A DNA stretch of 21,961 nucleotides, taken from DAOPYE01 sp035352715 (GTDB lineage Bacteria; Acidobacteriota; Holophagae; Holophagales; Holophagaceae). Both the position numbers and the translations under genes were made by a program. The notes under the pieces were generated by a model, which was not told where the DNA came from, did no database searches, and saw only the letters and a program-made list of their open reading frames with translations. The stretch covers positions 1-21,961 of the forward strand of contig DAOPYE010000039.1 of NCBI GenBank assembly GCA_035352715.1. The letters are read 5' to 3'. Shown piece after piece: positions 9,526-19,119 of the stretch; position 1 is the first letter of the stretch, and each line of letters starts with the position of its first letter.

Positions 9526-11067
9526 CTATTCCTCGGATTGGAACGGGGAGGCCGGCAGACCTTCGCGGTTGTAGAGATTGCACTCGGGACTGCTGGCCCA
9601 GCCGTACCGGATGAAGCGAGGCTCGGGCACCTGGGGGCTGGAAACCCGCAGCGTCGTACCGTCGATCTCGGCCTTGGCGGGTACGAATTTCCGGTCCGCG
9701 CCCGCCACTTCAAAGCCCGTCAGCGCACCGCCCTTGGCCACGCCATCCTTTGCCATCAGGCCGCTCGCCGCGTGATCGAAGCACACCCGCATCGCCCCGT
9801 CCTCCATGTAGGCCTGGCGGAACATCGGACCGGCGTATTCGACGTGCTCGCCATAGACCGTGGCCCTCGCGGCCAAGGCTAGGCGCGCGCCCACATCCTG
9901 CTTGTTGGTGGGATGGATATCCGCCGGATTGCCCACATCGATGGTCACGACCATGGCGGTATTCGCCACGGAAAGGGTGCGACGCTGGGCGTCCCGCAGC
10001 GCTGGCCAGTCCTCGCCAGCGCCACTCTGCCAGTTGGCGATCTGGACAAAGAGGAACGGGAAATCGCCGAATCCCCACGCACGCCGCCAGTCGCGAATCA
10101 GGGCCGGGAACAGGCGGTCATAGACGCCGACGCGATCCAGGGCCGTATTGCTCTCGCCCTGGTACCAGATGACGCCTTTGATGGGAAAGCCCGTCAACGG
10201 CGCGATCATGCCGTTGTACAGCGCCGCGGGCGCCCAGGAAGCGAAGTCGGGATGCCAGGGGCGCGTGTCCGCGGGGATGGGCCGACCCTCCGCTTTCGCC
10301 TCCAGCACGGCGCGCTCGCGATCGGCGTTTTCCTTGGCAATGGCCAGGCGGCCAAGGGCTTCACGTTCGGCCGTCCGGGCGCGGGACGCGAAGAGCGGCA
10401 TCAGGGAAGCGTCCGCGGCCAACGTCCCAAGGCTGGTCCAGGCTTCCGCTCCGGTGCCCCCCCAGTAGGATTCCACCACGCCGATGGGCACCCCGGTCTT
10501 CTGCTGGATCTCGCGGGCAAAGAAGTAGGCCACGGCCGAGGCATGTCGGGCCACCTCCGGCGAGCAGGGCGCCCAGGATCGCGCCTTCACATCGAGTTGG
10601 GGATAATCGGCGGGCGTGCGCTCGACATGGAAGAAGCGGATCCGGGGCTGATCCGCCTTCGCGATCTCGGCTTCCGCGTTGGCGGCCTGGCGCAAGGCGA
10701 ATTCCATGTTCGACTGGCCCGAGGCAACCCAGACATCTCCCACCAGCACATCGTTGATCCGGATGGTGTTCGTGCCCTTGATTTCCAGGGAGAAGGGGCC
10801 ACCGGCTTCACAGGCGGGCAGGTACAGGCTCCACTGACCCAGCGCGTCCGCCTGGGTGGATTTCTGCGCGCCGCGGAAGCTGGCCGAAACCTTCTCGCCC
10901 GCATCGGCAAAGCCCCAGACGTGCACCGGAAGCCCGCGCTGGATCACCATGTGATCCGCCAGCAGGCCATGGGGCCTGACCTCGGCCCGGGCGGGAACCG
11001 CCATCCATGCCAGGATCGCCAGCGCCTGAAGCGCACCCATCGGCCAGGACTGCATCCGCATCTTCAT
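9526..11067 (-). CDS. Secreted sialate O-acetylesterase-like SGNH esterase
   Basis: This 513-residue protein resembles SIAE/SASA-domain esterases that remove O-acetyl groups from sialic acid or other acetylated sugars. A signal peptide covers about 1-28 (ending VPARA). A beta-rich region (about 30-105, starting with PHGLLADHMVIQRG) leads to ASGQSNMEF with nucleophile Ser119. The motif WYQGESN is at 301-307, and DIHPTNK supplies Asp383 and His385 of the catalytic set. ATG complement(11065-11067) has a GGAGGGG site and is preferred over an upstream in-frame ATG at 11112. It is the first gene of an operon with the TPR and mqnD-like genes. True substrates may be acetylated plant or microbial glycans such as acetylxylan rather than sialate; no other sialic-acid gene is present. 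Confidence 0.88.
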   Translation of the reverse strand: MKMRMQSWPMGALQALAILAWMAVPARAEVRPHGLLADHMVIQRGLPVHVWGFADAGEKVSASFRGAQKSTQADALGQWSLYLPACEAGGPFSLEIKGTNTIRINDVLVGDVWVASGQSNMEFALRQAANAEAEIAKADQPRIRFFHVERTPADYPQLDVKARSWAPCSPEVARHASAVAYFFAREIQQKTGVPIGVVESYWGGTGAEAWTSLGTLAADASLMPLFASRARTAEREALGRLAIAKENADRERAVLEAKAEGRPIPADTRPWHPDFASWAPAALYNGMIAPLTGFPIKGVIWYQGESNTALDRVGVYDRLFPALIRDWRRAWGFGDFPFLFVQIANWQSGAGEDWPALRDAQRRTLSVANTAMVVTIDVGNPADIHPTNKQDVGARLALAARATVYGEHVEYAGPMFRQAYMEDGAMRVCFDHAASGLMAKDGVAKGGALTGFEVAGADRKFVPAKAEIDGTTLRVSSPQVPEPRFIRYGWASSPECNLYNREGLPASPFQSEE

Positions 11068-11089
11068 GCCCCCCTCCAAACGTCTCAGA

Positions 11090-11117
11090 GGTATCGTCCT
11101 CCCATTGGCCATGTCAA
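11090..11117 (-). promoter_or_regulatory. Candidate sigma70 promoter of the esterase-TPR-mqnD operon
   Basis: On the minus strand a perfect TTGACA (-35, complement 11112-11117) is followed after 16 nt by GATACC (-10, complement 11090-11095; 3/6 match). The start would fall near 11083, about 16 nt before the esterase ATG, leaving room for the GGAGGGG ribosome site. The -35 is strong and the -10 weak. Confidence 0.5.
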
Positions 11118-11143
11118 CCGACTCGCTTTCCGCGCCTACCGGC

Positions 11144-11149
11144 TATCCT
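11144..11149 (+). promoter_or_regulatory. Candidate -10 element placing transcription start at the zinc-ribbon/TPR start codon
   Basis: TATCCT lies 7 nt before ATG 11157, and no Shine-Dalgarno-like sequence is present between them. If this is the -10 hexamer, the transcript would begin at or next to the ATG and be leaderless. No good -35 is seen at 16-18 nt upstream. Confidence 0.3.
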
Positions 11150-11156
11150 TTTCCAT

Positions 11157-13010
11157 ATGGAAAACGAGATCCCAGGCACCTACTGCCAGAACTGTTTCAC
11201 CTGGAATCCCGGCGATCGCGAGACGTGCCGGAAATGCGGGACACGTCTGCTCATCGTCACCGGCGATCAGGGCTGGGACGTGGAAGAAGAAGATGCCGAT
11301 AACGGCGAGGATCTGGACGAGCACCTGCTCGAACGGATCACGGGCATCGAAGAAAACGTCCGGCGCATCGAGACCTATCTGGAGACGGTGTCCGAGCAAC
11401 TGGGCAAGCTCGAGCGCAGCGAGGTCATGCTGCGCAACGGCTTGATGTCCCTGGTGCAACAGATGGAGGAGCGCGGGCAACTCGACGGCCATGCGTTCTC
11501 GCACCGCTGGGAAGAATTGGTGGAAGAGAACCTCCAGCTCATCAGCGCCCGGGAGCTGTTCACGCGCTACCGCGCCCGCATCCTGCCCATCGCCAAGCCG
11601 CGCTCCATGTCCCAGCTGAAGCGGGCCATGCTGGAAACCTCGGCCTTCCTGGATTCTGCGCAGCTGCCCGAGGCCGCCCAGCGCCTTGCCCAGGCCCTGG
11701 TGCTGGATCCCAAGAACTACGAACTGATCTACACGGTGGCCGCCCTCAAGGAGGTGGCCCAGGATTTCGAGGAATCCGAAAGTCTGGTCCGCAAGGTGCT
11801 GCAGCTTAGCCCGCGCCATTTCGAGGCCTGGATGCTGCTGGCCAAGGTGCTGCGCGACGAGCCCGACCGCATGGACGACGCCATCGACACCCTGCGCAAG
11901 GCTTCCGAGCTGCGCCCCGAGGAAGCCGAGCCTCGCATCCAGCTCTGCGAACTGCTGCTGGACAAGGAAGACCTGGAAGGCGCGCTGGCGACCGCCACGG
12001 ATGCCCTGAACCTTCAGCGCGATGGCAATACGCTAAGCCTCATGGGCGAGGTCTATCTGGCGCGGGGTGAAGCCCAGAAGGCCATCGCCATCCTGAAAGA
12101 CGCCTCCGGTTTCATGCCTGGCGATTTGGCCATACGCGAGCTGCTGGCCGAAGGCTACATCCTGGCCGACGAGCGGGCCAAGGCCTTCGCCATCCTGGAA
12201 GAACTGCTGCGCCAGCATCCAGGCGACCCGGATCTGCTGCTGCTGCTGGATGCGGAAAGCATCGCCCAGCTTCGCTCCGCCCGAGGCGGCAAGGCCGAGG
12301 CCCAGTTCCTGCTGGAAGACGCGGAGAGCTGGCTGCGGGATAACGAACTGGTCGAGGCCGAAGCCTGCCTGAAGAAGGCGCGGCGCAAAGAACCCAGCGA
12401 CCGGTCCGATTGGGTGGAGCTTCAGATCGCCTTCAAGCGCGCGCCCCTGAGTGCCATCGACAAAGCCCTGGCCTTCGCCGTCAGCGCCCGCCATCCGCGG
12501 CTCTGCTTCCAGGCCCTGCGCCTGGCGCTGGACGAGCTGATGGAGAAGAACGACGACAAGCGCGCCATGCCCGCGCTGGAAGCCTTCCTCCAGGCCCACC
12601 CCAAGAGCAGCGGCGCCTGGGAGGCCGCCATCATCCGCCAGGCCTACCGCCTCATGAACGGCCGCGTCACGGAAGACGATCTTGCGGAAGTGCGGCGCCT
12701 TCAGGCCCAGCCCCTGCCTGGCCAGGAAGCCCGCGCACGCACGCTGATGGGGCAATACCTGATGGAGATGCACCGCCCCGCGGAGGTGGTGAAGCTCATT
12801 GATCCCGTTCTGAAGAACGAGCCGACGGTGATCAATCACTTTCAGCTCGGCACCGCCCTGGCCGCGCTGAACGAGCGGGAAGAAGCCCTGCTGGTGCTGA
12901 AGGACGGCCTGGTGGCCGATCCGGGAGACCTGCAAAGCGCCCAGGTGAGCCTGATCCAACAGAAGATGGAAGGCCTGATCAAGGAGCTTGAGGACGACGC
13001 GCAAGAATAG
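11157..13010 (+). CDS. Zinc-ribbon and tetratricopeptide-repeat protein, unknown function
   Basis: This 617-residue cytoplasmic protein belongs to no family I can name. It opens with a zinc ribbon (Cys10, Cys13, Cys24, Cys27: CQNC...CRKC). An acidic linker (about 42-54, EEEDADNGEDLDE) and a predicted coiled coil (about 55-105, with ITGIEENVRRIETYLETV) follow. From about residue 155 to the end are many TPR-like helical pairs, such as LPEAAQRLAQALVLDPKN, FEESESLVRKVLQLSPRH and REEALLVLKDGLVADPGD. The ATG at 11157 immediately precedes the zinc ribbon; a longer frame upstream has no conserved features and overlaps the divergent promoter. Sixty-three nt separate it from sufB, so cotranscription with suf is possible. 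Such proteins typically act as scaffolds; the partner is unknown. Confidence 0.8.
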   Translation: MENEIPGTYCQNCFTWNPGDRETCRKCGTRLLIVTGDQGWDVEEEDADNGEDLDEHLLERITGIEENVRRIETYLETVSEQLGKLERSEVMLRNGLMSLVQQMEERGQLDGHAFSHRWEELVEENLQLISARELFTRYRARILPIAKPRSMSQLKRAMLETSAFLDSAQLPEAAQRLAQALVLDPKNYELIYTVAALKEVAQDFEESESLVRKVLQLSPRHFEAWMLLAKVLRDEPDRMDDAIDTLRKASELRPEEAEPRIQLCELLLDKEDLEGALATATDALNLQRDGNTLSLMGEVYLARGEAQKAIAILKDASGFMPGDLAIRELLAEGYILADERAKAFAILEELLRQHPGDPDLLLLLDAESIAQLRSARGGKAEAQFLLEDAESWLRDNELVEAEACLKKARRKEPSDRSDWVELQIAFKRAPLSAIDKALAFAVSARHPRLCFQALRLALDELMEKNDDKRAMPALEAFLQAHPKSSGAWEAAIIRQAYRLMNGRVTEDDLAEVRRLQAQPLPGQEARARTLMGQYLMEMHRPAEVVKLIDPVLKNEPTVINHFQLGTALAALNEREEALLVLKDGLVADPGDLQSAQVSLIQQKMEGLIKELEDDAQE

Positions 13011-13025
13011 GGGACCATCTTAAAG

Positions 13026-13053
13026 TTGACTTTTTTAGTCCAGATTTCACAAT
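13026..13053 (+). promoter_or_regulatory. Candidate sigma70 promoter of the suf operon
   Basis: TTGACT (13026-13031) is followed after 16 nt by CACAAT (13048-13053), 5/6 and 4/6 matches to consensus. It lies in the short gap between the TPR gene stop and the sufB start, with AGGAG at 13063-13067. The leader would be very short (about 13 nt). I saw no clear iron-sulfur regulator site. Confidence 0.45.
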
Positions 13054-13073
13054 GGAATCTCCAGGAGCGGTCC

Positions 13074-14513
<1,440 letters not shown>

Positions 14514-14527
14514 ACAAGGAGTCTTGA

Positions 14528-15282
<755 letters not shown>

Positions 15283-15283
<1 letters not shown>

Positions 15284-16572
15284 TGACGGCACTCACGGGA
15301 TGCAGTCCAATGCCTGAGCTGCTGGACGCGCCGCGTCCTGCGGGATGGGAGAGTCTTCGCCAAGCCGCCGAACGAGCCCTGGAAGCCCAGCGCTTTCCGA
15401 CCTTGAAGGATGAGGCCTGGAAATACACCGATCTGAAAACGCTGCGCGAGACGACGTTCACGCCCGTCCCATCAGCGTCTGTGGATATCCGCGAACACAT
15501 CCTGCCCGAGGCCAAGGGCACGCGCCTGGTGTTCGTAAATGGACGCTTCGACGCGCACAGCAGCAACGTTTCTGCCCTTCCCGCGGGCGTCCGGCTGCTG
15601 AACCTCGCTTCCGCCTCGGAGGCCGCCAAGGAACTGGGCGCGCTGGCCACGCCCGAAGCCAGCGATGTCTTCGCGAATCTGAACACCGCGCGCTTTCTGG
15701 ATGGCGCCTACCTCTTCGTGCCCAAGGGCGTTCGCGTGGAATCGCCGGTGCATGTGCTCTTCCTGGGCAGCGCTCAGCAGGACAAAACCACCGCCTGTGC
15801 CCTGTCCCGCCTGCTGGTGGTGCTGGAAAAGGGCGCCGAAGCCCACCTGGTCGAAGAGCACGCGGGGCACGGCGCTTTCCTGAACAACGCCGTCGCCGAG
15901 ATCCATGTCCACGAGGGCGCGAGCCTTGGCCACGAGCGCATCCAGCGCCAGCCCGTCGAATCCTTCCACATCGGCAGCCTGCACGCGCGCATTGAGCGCA
16001 ACGCGCGCTACGCGAGCCGCACCGTCACCCTGGGCGCGGGGATCTCGCGCCAGTCGCCGAGCGTCGTCCTGGCGGACGAGGGGGCCGAACTGAACCTGGA
16101 CGGCCTCGCGCTCCTGAACGGTTCGCAGATCGCGGACACGCATTCCTTCATCGATCACACGAAGCCCAATGGCGTCAGCCGCCAGTTGCACAAGACCATC
16201 GCCGACGATCGCAGTCGCGCGATCTTCAACGGCAAGATCTTCGTGCGCCCCGGCGCGCAAGCCACGGACGCGCAGCAGCAAAGCCGCAACCTGCTGCTCA
16301 GCGAGCAGGCTCAGGTGGACACCAAGCCCGAGCTGGAGATCTTCGCCGATGACGTGAAGTGCGCCCATGGCGCGACCGTCGGCCAGCTGGATCCCGAAGA
16401 GCTGTTCTACCTCCAGAGCCGAGGGCTGAATCTGACGGATGCGCAGAACCTGCTGACCTATGGTTTCGCCGCCGATCTCATCGACCGCATCCCCGTGCCC
16501 AGCCTCAAGCGTCAGCTGCAGCAGGCCGTGCTGGATCGGACGCACTCGGCTGGCGCAGGAGCAAAGGCATGA
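15283..16572 (+). CDS. sufD: Fe-S cluster assembly protein SufD
   Basis: SufD is the SufB paralogue that completes the SufBC2D scaffold and contributes to iron acquisition. The 429-residue protein has an N-terminal helical region with the family motif FPTLKDEAWKYTDLK (38-52), then the right-handed beta-helix core. The C-terminal VKCAHGATVGQLDPEELFYLQSRG contains Cys360 and His362, matching E. coli SufD Cys358/His360 at the SufB-SufD interface. GGGAGG precedes the ATG by 5 nt; the ATG overlaps the sufC stop and the sufD stop overlaps the sufS start (ATGA). Such tight coupling suggests stoichiometric synthesis. Confidence 0.96.
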
Positions 16573-17795
16573 CCCCGGTTCTTGATATCGCCCGCATCCG
16601 TGAGGACTTCCCAATCCTTGCAAGCCCCTATCACGGCAAGCAGCTCGTCTACCTGGATAGCGCCGTCAGCGGCCTGATGCCGAAGTCCGTCAATGAGCGC
16701 ATCACGCACTACCAGGCCTTCGAACACACGAACGTCCACCGCGGCGTATCCCAGCTTTCGCAGGACGCCACGGACCGGTTCGAGCAGGCCCGCGAGAAGG
16801 TTCGCAGCCTGCTGGGCGCACCCTCCATCAAGCAGATCGTCTGGACGCGCGGCGCCACGGAAGCCATCAACCTCGTCGCCCAGACCTACGGCCGCCAGCA
16901 CATCCACGAAGGCGACGAGATCCTGCTCTCGGCCATGGAGCATCACTCGGATATCGTGCCGTGGCAGATGCTCGCTGAAGAGCGCGGCGCGAAGATCCGC
17001 GTGATCCCCATGAACGACAAGGGCGAGCTGCTGATCGAGGAACTGGATGGCCTCATCACGGATCGCACGAAGATCCTGGGCGTCACGCATGTTTCCAACG
17101 TGCTGGGCACCATCAACCCCGTGAAGGAGATCATCGCCATCGCGCACGCCAAGGGCGTGCCCGTGCTCGTGGACGGCGCGCAGGCCGTGCCCCACGTGGC
17201 CGTGGACGTGGTGGATCTCGATGCCGATTTCTACGTGTTTTCCGGCCACAAGCTCTACGGCCCCACCGGCATTGGCGCGCTCTATGGCAAGAAGGAACAC
17301 CTGGACGCCATGCCCCCCTGGCACGGCGGCGGCAGCATGATCCTTTCGGTGAGCTGGGAGAAGACGACCTTCATCGGCACCCCAGGAAAATTCGAAGCCG
17401 GCACACCGCCCATCGCTCAGGCCATCGGCCTGGGCGCGGCCATCGACTATGTGAAGGCCCTGGGCTATCCGGCCATCGCCGCCCACGGCCACGAGCTGCT
17501 GCTCTACGCCACGGATCAACTGAAGGGCATCCCCGGCCTCCGCATCATCGGCGAGGCCGCGCACAAGGCCAGCGTGATCTCCTTTGTCATCGAGGATGTC
17601 CACCCCCACGACGTGGGAACCATTCTGGATAGCACCGGCGTCGTGGTGCGCGCTGGGCACCACTGCGCACAACCCGTGATGAAGTTCTTCCGCATTCCGG
17701 CCACCACGCGGGCTTCTTTCGCGTGCTTCAATGACCGCAGCGATGTGGATGCGCTGGTAGAAGGCATCCGCACGGTGAAGGAGATCTTCGGCTAA
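16569..17795 (+). CDS. sufS: Cysteine desulfurase SufS
   Basis: SufS is a PLP enzyme that removes sulfur from L-cysteine, leaving alanine and an enzyme persulfide. The 408 residues show the group II desulfurase set: PLP-stacking His125 in EHHSDIVPW, PLP-lysine Lys228 in SGHKLYGPTG, catalytic Cys366 in RAGHHCAQP, and RVIPMNDKGEL. The short active-site loop around Cys366 separates it from IscS/NifS. Two normally conserved stretches deviate: LDSAVSGLMPKSV (30-42) replaces the usual LD(N/S)AA(T/S)xQKP, and RASFACFND (381-389) replaces RASFYFYN. AGGAG (16557-16561) precedes the ATG, which overlaps the sufD stop. With SufU downstream and no SufE, sulfur transfer is probably SufS to SufU. Confidence 0.95.
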   Translation: MTPVLDIARIREDFPILASPYHGKQLVYLDSAVSGLMPKSVNERITHYQAFEHTNVHRGVSQLSQDATDRFEQAREKVRSLLGAPSIKQIVWTRGATEAINLVAQTYGRQHIHEGDEILLSAMEHHSDIVPWQMLAEERGAKIRVIPMNDKGELLIEELDGLITDRTKILGVTHVSNVLGTINPVKEIIAIAHAKGVPVLVDGAQAVPHVAVDVVDLDADFYVFSGHKLYGPTGIGALYGKKEHLDAMPPWHGGGSMILSVSWEKTTFIGTPGKFEAGTPPIAQAIGLGAAIDYVKALGYPAIAAHGHELLLYATDQLKGIPGLRIIGEAAHKASVISFVIEDVHPHDVGTILDSTGVVVRAGHHCAQPVMKFFRIPATTRASFACFNDRSDVDALVEGIRTVKEIFG

Positions 17796-17842
17796 ACGCG
17801 CGCAGCGCCGGAACGGCGGGCCAAGGAAAGGAAAGGAAAGCG

Positions 17843-18292
17843 ATGTCAGATCCCCGGGAGCTGTACCAGCAGGTCATCCTCGAGCACAACAAGAAGCCCC
17901 GGAACTTCGGGAAGCTGGATCCATGCACTCACCACGCCGAAGGCCTGAACCCGCTCTGCGGCGATGAAATTGAATTGACACTGGTTGTCGAAAATGGCGT
18001 CGTGCAGGATCTGAAGTTCCAGGGCCATGGCTGCGCCATATCCCAGGCCAGCAGCAGCCTGATGACAACGAATGTCAAAGGCAAACCCGTGGCCGAAGCC
18101 GAGACCCTGATCGAACAGTTCCGCGAGATGATTCGCGGCACGCTGGATCCAACGAAAGATCCCAATATCCTGGGCCGTCTGTCGCTCTTCCAGGGCGTGA
18201 AAGATCTCCCCAGCCGCGTGAAGTGCGCCGTGCTGCCCTGGGCCACCCTGCACTCCGCCCTCAAGGGCGAAGAAACGACGAGCACCGAGTAG
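17843..18292 (+). CDS. sufU: Zinc-dependent sulfurtransferase/scaffold SufU
   Basis: SufU accepts the persulfide sulfur of SufS and passes it to SufBCD; in Bacillus subtilis it is a zinc-bound sulfurtransferase. The 149-residue protein shows the SufU ligand set Cys39 and Asp41 (NPLCGDEI), Cys64 (GHGCAISQAS) and Cys128 (RVKCAVLPW). The 64-residue spacing between the last two cysteines includes the insertion that distinguishes SufU from IscU. The upstream region has GGAAA in three tandem copies (17825-17839), offering repeated AAGGA ribosome-binding sequences, the nearest 5 nt from the ATG. It follows sufS after 47 nt and precedes nfu by 4 nt. IscU is excluded by the insertion and the lack of the LPPVK loop. 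Confidence 0.93.
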   Translation: MSDPRELYQQVILEHNKKPRNFGKLDPCTHHAEGLNPLCGDEIELTLVVENGVVQDLKFQGHGCAISQASSSLMTTNVKGKPVAEAETLIEQFREMIRGTLDPTKDPNILGRLSLFQGVKDLPSRVKCAVLPWATLHSALKGEETTSTE

Positions 18293-18296
18293 CGCC

Positions 18297-19008
18297 ATGC
18301 CGAAGATCTCCGAAATCGAATACACCCCCAACCCCAACGCGGTGAAGTTCCTGCTGAAGGAACCCATCGCCGTGGGCCTGCCTCGCTCCTTCCCGGATGT
18401 GAAGATCGCCATGACGGACGATCTGGCCTCCGCCCTGTTCGCCACGGGCCACGTGGAATCGGTCTTCATGCAGGACAAAGTCCTGACCGTGACCAAGGAC
18501 GACAAGATCACCTGGTCCGAATTGCTGCCGATCCTGGCGCCGCCCATCCGCACCGCGCCCTCCGCCGTCGCCAAGGCCGAGAGCCCATCAGAGCCCGCCA
18601 CGCCCCGCTTTGCCGTGAGCGCCAGCGGCGAGACCACGCCCATCGAGGACGATCCCCTGCTCCAGCAGGTAGCCAAGGTGCTGGCCGAAACCATCCTGCC
18701 CGCCCTGGCCGCAGACGGCGGCGGCCTGGAGATCATCGGCCGCCACGACAAGCAGATCCTCATCCGCTATCAAGGCGCCTGCTACTCGTGCCCCTCCAGC
18801 CTCACCGGCACCCTGATGGCCCTGGAGAGCGTGCTGAAGAAGGATGTGGATCCGGAGATCGTCGNNNNNNNNNNNNNNNNNNNNNNNNNNNNNNNNNNNN
18901 NNNNNNNNNNNNNNNNNNNNNNNNNNNNNNNNNNNNNNNNNNNNNNNNNNNNNNNNNNNNNNNNTGAAGAAGGACGTGGATCCGGAGATCGTCGTCATCA
19001 CGGTGTAG
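18297..19008 (+). CDS. Nfu-type Fe-S carrier, interrupted by a false 100-N gap
   Basis: Nfu proteins carry preassembled clusters to apoproteins. Domain 1 (about 1-85) is the Nfu N-terminal domain with YTPNPNAVKFLLKE. An Ala/Pro/Ser-rich linker (about 86-115) joins it to a C-terminal NifU domain (about 118-193) with CYSC (Cys162, Cys165), the cluster-binding CxxC. The record has 100 Ns at 18865-18964. The 30 nt before (18835-18864) and after (18965-18994) are the same except T18845/C18975, a silent Asp change. Merging them gives a continuous 193-residue protein ending DPEIVVITV, with stop TAG at 19006-19008. Read through the Ns at face value, the frame shifts and the ending is wrong. It is the last suf-operon gene, 4 nt after sufU. 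Confidence 0.88.
18865..18964. other. Assembly gap, exactly 100 Ns
   Basis: One hundred undetermined bases, a conventional size for gaps of unknown length. It is flanked by 30-nt copies of the same coding sequence (18835-18864 and 18965-18994, 29 of 30 identical), which suggests two contig ends overlap and no sequence is missing. Confidence 0.9.
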
Positions 19009-19119
19009 GTCGCATCTCGAAGTTTTCTGAGGACAGCAGACTGGCAGCGTTGCGGGGCCTGGTACCCTCGCACCATGCCCATCCTCTTGACCTATCTGTT
19101 CTCCCCTGGGAGGCGCTCC
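19009..19119 (+). other. Spacer after nfu; only a ribosome site is clear
   Basis: These 111 nt hold no gene, and no intrinsic terminator was recognised after the suf operon. GGGAGG (19108-19113) lies 6 nt before ATG 19120 and sets the next start. Read-through from suf into the following gene cannot be excluded. Confidence 0.4.

Noticed and set aside
17806..17818. CGCCG-GAA-CGGCG hairpin between sufS and sufU as a terminator
   Set aside because: Only 5 bp with no T-run, and it is inside an otherwise continuous operon.
17825..17839. (GGAAA)x3 as a microsatellite or phase-variation tract
   Set aside because: It lies outside the coding sequence, is only three units long, and reads naturally as a repeated ribosome-binding sequence for sufU.
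18835..18994. True tandem duplication in nfu
   Set aside because: Possible in principle, but the copies lie exactly at both gap edges and removing one gives a normal family C-terminus, so contig overlap is simpler.
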